From the NCBI GenBank assembly GCA_000467715.1, contig AJFK01000352.1:1-37288 (forward strand): 37,288 bases of DNA. Reading direction: 5' to 3'. Origin of the DNA: Hysterium pulicare CBS 123377. Lineage: Eukaryota > Ascomycota > Dothideomycetes > Hysteriales > Hysteriaceae. Of the stretch, positions 30,257 through 37,288 are shown in pieces (position 1 is the stretch's first letter; every line of letters starts with the position of its first letter). The notes below the pieces were generated by a model. The model searched no databases, had not been told where the DNA came from, and saw only the letters and a program-made list of their open reading frames with translations. A program made the position numbers and the translations under genes.

Positions 30257-30964
30257 TTTCGGTATCGCAAAGAGAAAAACAAAAGTATTAGGGTATATGT
30301 TGAGTGAGAGGAGATTCCACAACGAAAAAGAGGGGAGAGGGGAGATGTTTGTGTGTTGACAGATTTAGCAGGCTGATGATGGGGATGTGGAGGCCTGAGG
30401 AAGTTGAAGAATGGGGAGGCGAAAAGAGACAATCGCGCAAGGCAGCCAATCCGGATAAGGGAACTAGTGGTCCCGCCACAATGTGCGCTTTAACGATGCT
30501 GGCTCTCAGCTATGCTGGCACTCCGCTACAAAGTTGAAAATTCGTTGAAATTGAAGTTTAATGTTGATATTGAAGCTCTTCGATCAAGAAACATATTTCT
30601 AAAGTTCTGGTCTCGATCTTCTTCCGAGAGAACTATCCAGTCGCGTCCTTCGCTTCAGGACGACTTGACAGCCACGGCAGCCAAAGAGCCCTGGCACAGA
30701 TAGGCGGTTGGAGCAGCAACGCTTATTCTGGCGGCCACTACTCGACGGGTCATCGGTTTAGGCTACGGGCTCTGCATGCCATCTCGTCTCCCTGCTCCTC
30801 CGCCAGCCAGCCGTTTTTCTGACTCACCGCCCGTCTAAACATCTATCTGCAGGTACCGCAGCGCAGTTTATGACTCTCCGTTTCAAAACAATTCTCCTCT
30901 GCTTGCCTGGCGCCGTCAAAACCAATGCTCCCGCTAATCCGCTAAGCATTTCCCCAGCAACACC
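30257..30964. other. Divergent promoter between Arg/Ser-rich gene and FOL3
   Basis: 708 bp between divergent starts. It contains an upstream ORF next to FOL3 (listed separately). Nothing else is recognisable. Confidence 0.5.
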
Positions 30965-30968
30965 ATGA
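30870..30968 (+). other. Upstream ORF overlapping FOL3 start by ATGA
   Basis: ATG at 30870 opens 32 codons (MTLRFKTILLCLPGAVKTNA at the start) and its TGA overlaps the FOL3 ATG in the sequence ATGA. It could regulate FOL3 translation by termination-reinitiation. Alternatively its basic/hydrophobic character resembles a mitochondrial leader that an unseen splice could fuse. It may also be chance. Confidence 0.35.
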
Positions 30969-32611
30969 TCCAGCCCGGTCTTGAGCGCATCGGCCTTCTC
31001 CTGAAAAACACCCCGTTGCCGTGGAAGGCTATCCATGTTGCTGGCACGAACGGGAAGGGCACCATATGCGCCTTTGCCGCCAGGCTGCTAACGCGGAGGA
31101 CCATCAAGTGTGGCCGTTTTACATCCCCGCATATCATCAACAGGTATGCGTGCCGTCACGTGCACTGGTGGACTCTAGAGCTGCAGCTAACGACAATCTG
31201 AAGATGGGACTGTATTGAGATCAACGATTCACCTATTGCAGAACAACTTTTCCGAGAGGTTGAGGCTGACGTTCTCAAACGAAACGAGGCGGAACAGATC
31301 AAAGCCTCCGAATTCGAGATTCTGACTGCAACTGCCTTCGAAATCTTCACTAAAATGAAGGTTCAGGTTGGCGTTGTGGAAGTCGGTATGGGTGGCAAAC
31401 TCGACGCTACCAACATACTGAAGTCGCCCTTGGTAACCGTCATATCCAAGATCGGACTTGATCATCAAGGCTGGCTGGGTAATACCGTCGAAGAAATAGC
31501 AAGGCAAAAAGCTGGCATCTTCAAACCTGGAGTCCCACGTGTTATTGACCCGTCAAACCCACCCAATGTAATGGCAGCTCTTGAAGAGGTTGCACGAGAA
31601 GTGGGCGCCGGACCATTAGTGACCCCGGATCAGATAGATGCCGACTTCACGGACAATAAACTATGGAGGAAGACCACCGAATCTTGGCCTTCTTTTAAGA
31701 AAAACAACGTCGAATGTGCATGCACCGCGGTGGATTTGGCTTGCAAACAATTAAGCCTGCCTCCACTCAAACCTCGCAAAATGCTACAGGGGCTAAAGAA
31801 CAAAGTCATCCCGGGTCGTTTGCAAAAATTAAAATTTAAACCCGTCACTGGGCCCGCTGGAAACGTTCTTCTTGACGGTGCTCATAATGCAGACTCCGCG
31901 CGAGCGCTTGGGGCGTACGTTAATGAAAGGCTACGAAAGAATCGCGCCAATGCATCAGACACTGGTATTACCTGGGTCCTCGCCATGAGTGACGGAAAAG
32001 ACGCGAGGGAGATACTCAGACCGCTACTTCGGAGGGGGGATAAAGTTGTGACAGTTGAATTCGGCCCTGTCGATGGTATGCCGTGGGTAAAACCAATGTC
32101 TTCCGCCAAGCTACTCGATCTGGCCCGCGAACAAGCTTCACTGGAGTGCGCTTATGATTGTAAGGATGACGTTTTAGCCGCGCTGTTTTTGGGCCAGAAA
32201 GTGGCGAAACATAGGCCTATGGTCATAGCTGGCAGTTTATATCTGGCCGGGGATGTTCTTCGAATTAAGGCAGGGTACCGGGAGCATGTCGACATGTCAA
32301 AGATGAAGAGTAAAGAAAGTGGACGAGCAGAAACGGATAAAGAAACATCAATAGAGGCGTGGAAGGTCGAGAACAAGCTATTGAACACATTGAAGAGAGA
32401 GAAATGGGTAAATGAGCGGAAGGAGAAAGATTCGAAGGAGGCTTCGGCATCCGAAAAGCTATTTCCATTTATAAGGAAGGGGAAGATATGGACCGACGAG
32501 GAAAGGGAAATAGAACGAAGGGCGGAAGACTCGATGCTGGCTTCCGAGCCTGAACAGCTATATCCATTTATAAGGAAAGGGATGGTTCGTCGAAATACTA
32601 TAGGACTATAA
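30965..32611 (+). CDS. FOL3: Dihydrofolate synthase (Mur-ligase fold) with extended tail
   Basis: join(30965..31143,31204..32611), 528 residues. It ligates glutamate to dihydropteroate to make dihydrofolate (EC 6.3.2.12). Seen: MIQPGLERIGLLLKNTPLPW, the P-loop HVAGTNGKGT (about 25-33), FTSPHIINR|WDCIEIND across the intron, EVGMGGKLDATNIL, KIGLDHQGWLGNT, the C-domain LLDGAHNADSARALG (about 282-296), GPVDGMPWVKPM and IAGSLYLAGDVLRI. Start and these motifs align with yeast Fol3 rather than the polyglutamylating Met7. Yeast Fol3 ends shortly after LLRI; here about 110 charged residues follow, containing an internal repeat (KLFPFIRKGK and QLYPFIRKGM). The gene converges on the PKD/papain gene with 103 bp between stops. 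Confidence 0.92.
31144..31203 (+). other. FOL3 intron
   Basis: 60 bp, GTATGC donor, GCTAACG branch and CTGAAG acceptor. The split codon is AG|A. It restores the conserved substrate-binding region. Confidence 0.88.
32440..32582 (+). repeat. Near-direct repeat in the FOL3 tail
   Basis: The 44-base segment at 32440-32483 recurs at 32539-32582 with about eight mismatches, a 99-base (33-codon) period. A third, more diverged copy may start near 32369 (ENKLLNTLKREKW). The repeat builds the charged C-terminal extension. Confidence 0.75.
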
Positions 32612-32714
32612 TTTAGACTGGACCTATGTAAGCTCAAGACTCCCCATCCTCGCACACAGACTTCCCGCGCCGCATCGGAACGAACAACCATCTGATCTCC
32701 CCCAAATCTCCATC

Positions 32715-35700
32715 TCAAGACACCATATTTTTAACAGTAAACACAACATTAGCATCATCATTATTCTCATTCAAAAACGCCTGTCTCCCCGTCGTTCCAT
32801 CCTGCTCCAAACTAAAGGCCCCCGGAACCCAATTCTGGTGATGTAGATTAAAGCTCCACCAAACCTTGACACTTCGATCCGGATTCAAGTCAACATTCAG
32901 GCGAAAAATGCCCTTCGCATCCTCAACCTCCTTTTCCAACACGGTTTCTCCGTGCGTACGACCCGGCATGAGGCGAAATTCTTGATGAAATGGTAAATCG
33001 CCCACTTTATTGGTGATATGAAACGGCCAGACGGAGTAGGTGTAATGAACATGGATATTGCCGTCGATGATGACTGTGCGCCTTTCCTCGGGTGGCAGCT
33101 GGAGTACGACGTCTGTGGTGAGTTTGGCGCCTTCTAGATCAACGGTGACATTTGCCTGCAGGAAGATGTTGTTTTGGTATTTGCTCGCTTTGAGGACGTA
33201 TCGACCGTACGGCACGTCGGTGAAAACGTAGTGGCCTGCTGGATCCGTGTAGGATAGCCTGCCGTCGTATAGCTCGATGCGCACGCCAGATAGAGGCTGC
33301 CCTTCGAAGCGTACGATGCCGTCGAGGGCGCCTTTGAGTTGGACGGTGTGCCATTTACTCACGGTTACGGTTGCAAACATTGGCTCGACGTAGTTGACGG
33401 GCTCGACGGAGCCGTAGGGGCCAGCATTGGGCGCGTCGGGTCCATCCCACATCAAGATGTTGTCTGGGCTTACTGCATTGGCGTCAATAGTATCCTTCCA
33501 TTTGTCGTCCCTATCAGCCGTGACGGTTATGTCTCGGGCAAAAGAGTTGAGGATCTCGTTGCTGATGTTCGTTGCCGTCTTCGTAAAGAACTCGAAGATA
33601 CCCGGCTCTTGATCTCTGGCTTGGTCGTATATTTTATCGTGTAGCCAATCCGCCGCTTTTCTGCGCTCGGCAGCATTGTAGAGGAACAGACCATCCGGTG
33701 TGTGTGGCCCGAGCCTAGCTCCAGCTTGTATCTGCGCATCGCTGAGGTCCGCCGCTTTAGTTTCAGGGCCGCTGCCAGAGAGTTGCATGCCATTCTTTTT
33801 CATCATGTACCAAATGAAGCTTGAGCACACTCCTGGCGAGGTTCCCTGACCCCATTTGGCCTCTGGGCCCGCGAGAGAGAAGTTGACAATGGTAGGGTCG
33901 GTGTAGCAGTAGAACCTGTAGTGGAATTTTCCTGTATGTGCGAACGCGTCGTTGGCTACCACCTTCAATTTCTCTCGAACCACATCCGTTTCATTCAATG
34001 GCTTTACAACAAGCGGAGGTATAACGTGCCATTTCCCTGCAATTGTAGCCCCAGACGCTGCGGCATCAAAGCCCTAGATTGCAATGAGCCAACAGTACGA
34101 ACGATGTTATTGAAGTAACCTACCTGGATATTATATTTCTTCCCGTTTTCTGGGTCAGTAAACGGCTCACCGTGAACGCTATTCTCGACAGTCTGGGTAA
34201 CTGCTCCTGGCCAGCCAAACTTCACAACATCAGGGCGGAACCCGTCTGTTGGCTGACCGAAAGAACCGTCGGGGTAATCCATCATACGATCTTCACTAGC
34301 CGTGCAATGTGTTACCTGATCGAAATTCCTTGTCATGATACCGCTATGACTATAAAATTGCGGATAGTCGACCTGGGTCAGCAGTCCACCGATCAATCCA
34401 TTACCACCAGGCGAGAGAACCGCATCTCCTTTATGTGCATTCGCAAAACGCCCAGGGAGTTGCAGCGTTCTTGTCTCCTGGGTTGCTTGGCAAAACGTAT
34501 TGGGGGGAATGTTGTCTGGTAAGTTATCTGGGTCACATTCGCCGCCTTCCACAATGGGTGAGGTAACATCCCTACGAACAATCCCGTGTGGAAGCGTAAT
34601 ATCGTTTGGAAGTGTGATATCGTGTGGGAGCGTGATATCGTGAGGAAGAGTGATATCGTGGGGGATAATGACCTGCGGAAGCTGCCGACCACCAAGAATG
34701 GTGTGTAGTTGATTGCTGAGCTGTGGGCGCAGAGTTCCTATTTGCCGAAAGATCGGAGGATCGACTAAATCATGAAGCTGAGACATCGTCAAGACACCTC
34801 TTGAGTTCCTCTCCAGAATGGTCGACATTTGTTGTAGGATGGGCGTGTTAGTCGCCAGTATTAGGCCTTTGCTGGAGCGCTGGTTGGGACTGAGGTCGAA
34901 CAAGCAATTCGTACGAACTGTCTCTCCGCTAGGTCCCTTGCCGATGAAATAAATAACGAAACCGATGCTGTCTTTCGGAACGCTAGAGAAGGGAACATCT
35001 ACTCCAATTGACCAGATCGATTTATCGGGAACAGTGATAGGCGCAGCAAGTTGTTGAAGAGGACCGAGGCTGTTTGATTCTCTTTCGAACTGCTGCAAAG
35101 GGATGAGTCGGCGATGCGTCAAAGTGATCGAGCGTGGTTCAGGATTTGTGACGTTCATTCGACCAGTGAAGCCCGTATCAGTCCTTCGAGCGAATCCAAT
35201 TGGCTCTGATTTAGGATGCAGTTCATTTCGAGAGCGTTTGAGCATGCCGTACGCATTTGTGAATGTCAGAGTTCTTGTAACTGTTTTTTTCCCGTTCGCA
35301 GTAACAGCGACATCAAAACTTTGATGCTCTACAAGAGGATCCAAAGCGTTTGTGTAGTCATGGTAAACATTGGGAGCTATAGTTTGAAGTTCAACTCCAT
35401 CACCAAAGCTCCAATGATACTGTGCCCGTTCTCCTGCTTTTGGAAGGGTCAGATTAGGCAACAAGAAAATGGATCTGCTCTTCATCGCGTCCGTTGCTGG
35501 GTGTAAATCCAATTGCGACTTCTCTCCGACCCCAAAAGCAACTACATTCTGCTTTTGCGGGAGATGGCCGACTTGCAACATTGGAGTGCCAACAATAGGC
35601 CACTTGAAGTCCGCAATCGAAGATGTTGGGCCTGCAGTGTGCAGAGACTCTGGGTTTTGTTCGTCAACTGGTTCCGCGGAAGCTGTCGGTGATACAGAGC

Positions 35701-35965
35701 TGGGAGGCGCAGGAGCTTTGACGTCTACAAAGGCTTCGGTATATTCTACGCCCTGAGGGCCAATTGCGTGGACGCGAATAACGTTCTTTCCCTCAACATT
35801 AAATTGTACGTAGCGTCTGAAGGTTGGAACCCCATCGATACGGACGGTGTGGGCATACTTTGGGTCAAAGGTCTGACCTGATGCGGGATGGGCTTCGATG
35901 AGTACGCTCTCTCCAATAGCTGGGTTGGTGGGAGTGCAGGACACCTGACCCAGAATTCTCGACAT
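32715..35965 (-). CDS. PKD / permuted-papain (YiiX, C92-like) / carboxypeptidase-regulatory-like protein
   Basis: complement(join(32715..34073,34124..35965)), 1066 residues. Domains in order: beta-sandwich start (1-85); PKD-type fold about 165-235 with YHWSFGDG and NVYHDY; second beta-rich region about 240-380; hexapeptide repeats (LPHDIT) about 434-464; a permuted papain domain with GDAVLS (513), YSHSGIM (His540) and, beyond the intron, GTSPGVCSSFIWYMM (Cys697), the His-before-Cys order of the YaeF/YiiX family; then about 860-930 a carboxypeptidase-regulatory-like domain (GIVRFEGQPLSGVRIELYDG, TDPAGHYVFTDVPYGRYVLK); and a beta-rich C-terminus. Likely a cysteine peptidase or amidase/acyltransferase. 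There is no signal peptide at MSRILGQVSC, so it may be cytosolic or exported unconventionally. This mix is familiar from bacteria, so ancient transfer is possible. Confidence 0.8.
34074..34123 (-). other. Intron in the PKD/papain gene
   Basis: 50 bp, GTAGGT donor, AATCTAG acceptor, phase 0. Removing it joins KKYNIQ to GFDAAASGATIAGKWHVIPP, linking the His half and the Cys half of the papain domain into one protein. Confidence 0.85.
34583..34667 (-). repeat. 18-bp tandem repeat encoding LPHDIT
   Basis: About five imperfect 18-base units (plus-strand core GTGATATCGTG) encode HDITLP/NDITLP hexapeptides, ending in LPHGIV. It lies between the second beta region and the papain domain as a probable spacer or beta-repeat. 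Confidence 0.9.
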
Positions 35966-37288
35966 TGTCAGACAATAGCGGAGACTTGCCTATAATCCAG
36001 TGAGCAGGATATATTCGAAAGGGTCAGTGAAATGCTTACAATGAACTCTAAAAAGGTGGATAATTTGGACTGGGCCTTTGGAAGAAAAGGGGAAACTGTT
36101 GTTTGAGTTTCAGAGAAAGAGATAGCTGAGACTGAGCCTGAAGAGGAGAAGGAGCGAGCAACTTTATATCTGGGCGAGACTGATATCTTGCTGAAATCTC
36201 ATTGAAGCCGTTGGTATGATGCTCGTCAGCCGGGTTTCGATCTACCCGATTTCTTTGCACCATGGACGTATAGGAATAAAGCATTTTCTACCAAGACAAG
36301 TAGTGAGAACGGGCTAGACCAACGAGATATTGAGTTATGTCGCGATCTGGAGATTCTGTGCATCTGATCACATCTTGGCAAGCCAGATGATAAATTGTGA
36401 GCTCCTACCTCAGTTCACGAAGTAGGATGGGTAATATTGGAGTCCCTCCCTTCACTATTCTTTGGCTCGGATCAACTTTAGGCATTGAAACTATCACCGT
36501 CCCTTGCTCTCCTGATTAATGACATCGCGACTAGAAGCGTGATAAACCCAGCGAATTTACATGAAACTCGTTTTGCTTCTATCTCGTGCAAATGTCTAGG
36601 AGCCAAGATCGAGGTTCGGTTGGCGTTTCTTCGCTCGCTCGAGATTGATTCAGCTGCCTTGGCGTAGAACAAGCTGAAGGTCATACGTTTCTTTTTGACT
36701 CCAGATTCGCGTAGAAGTTGACTATGGAATCGGGATACTTACCAGTGATTTGCCATGATTGTTGAACCAAGAGTCTGGGTAGACCGTGGGCTTTTGAGGA
36801 AAGGATCGAGATACACTACGTGTAAGGTTTAGCCAAGGCTCATCGAGAGAAATCGTACTAGCTATGAACGTGCCCAATGAGTGTCCCTGGTATGATTGTT
36901 AGCCATGTCAAATCGAAGTAAACTTGCTGCCTGAGATAAGGTGACAGCAAATCTGGAGTAGGCCTTTCAAGCTTCCGTGCTTTGCTGGAACAGCCACGTT
37001 CATGCTCCATGAAGCACGGCGCTATAGCACCGATTTAAAACTACTACGAATGGTGATTGCGTTTGATGAGTATCAAATCCATTAAATGCACAGGAGAGTT
37101 TTCAAATACAAGGAGGTCCAGTTTGAAATGGTCCCACAGAAAAGAAATGTCAAATCTACTATTGAGTGATGATACATCAATGGAGAATTAGAACTCAGGC
37201 TTAGAATATATAACACAGAAACAATGAGTTGACGGTTAGGAGGAGTACACTGAAGAAAGACGAGCATATTAGCTTGATTGTGTAATCA
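35966..37288. other. Right flank, no supported gene
   Basis: About 1.3 kb. It begins with the probable promoter of the minus-strand PKD/papain gene. The remainder is AT-rich with frames below 80 codons, no motifs and no RNA gene that I can recognise. Confidence 0.5.

Overview
The window is nuclear DNA from a filamentous ascomycete (Pezizomycotina). Genes have short introns of about 50-60 bp with GT..AG ends and CTAAC/CTGAC/CTAAT branch sites. Several orthologues of yeast genes are recognisable (MLH3, FOL3, SOK1), next to families typical of moulds (DUF1761-type membrane protein, fungal CorA-like protein, Ser/Arg-rich conserved proteins). Dothideomycetes is my guess for the class, but the sequence alone does not prove it. 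I found no tRNA, rRNA, CRISPR, intact transposon or secondary-metabolite cluster.

Layout. 1-1449 (+): the 3' part of a disordered Ser/Pro-rich protein. 2935-4604 (+): a dead FAD-dependent monooxygenase gene of the salicylate-hydroxylase type, readable in many frame-shifted pieces. 5398-8301 (+): SOK1/TCP11 protein. 8817-12080 (-): mismatch-repair/meiotic endonuclease MLH3, convergent with SOK1. 12636-14018 (+): disordered protein with a basic N-terminal motif. 14651-16158 (+): BTB-like N-terminus plus Cys-rich C-terminus. 17191-17822 (-): DUF1761-type membrane protein. 18584-19540 and 20331-21077 (+): a diverged tandem pair of RING-like proteins. 21917-23719 (-): two-exon protein kinase. 24328-26522 (-): six-exon CorA-like membrane protein. 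27487-27767 (+): tentative tiny three-exon gene. 28664-30256 (-): Arg/Ser-rich conserved protein. 30965-32611 (+): FOL3 dihydrofolate synthase. 32715-35965 (-): a 1066-residue protein with a PKD fold, hexapeptide repeats, a permuted papain (YiiX/C92-like) domain and a carboxypeptidase-regulatory-like beta domain. 35966-37288 holds nothing I can call.

The genes do not form a single pathway. Housekeeping genes (SOK1, MLH3, FOL3) are interspersed with a more accessory stretch at about 21-28 kb (kinase, CorA-like, wide AT-rich gaps) and two unusual loci: the monooxygenase relic and the PKD/papain protein. The PKD/papain protein is the best candidate for something undescribed. Its domain set is familiar from bacterial multidomain proteins, yet the gene carries a spliceosomal intron. 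I spliced all introns by eye from donor, branch and acceptor motifs and reading frame; RNA evidence would settle the uncertain ones, which are flagged.
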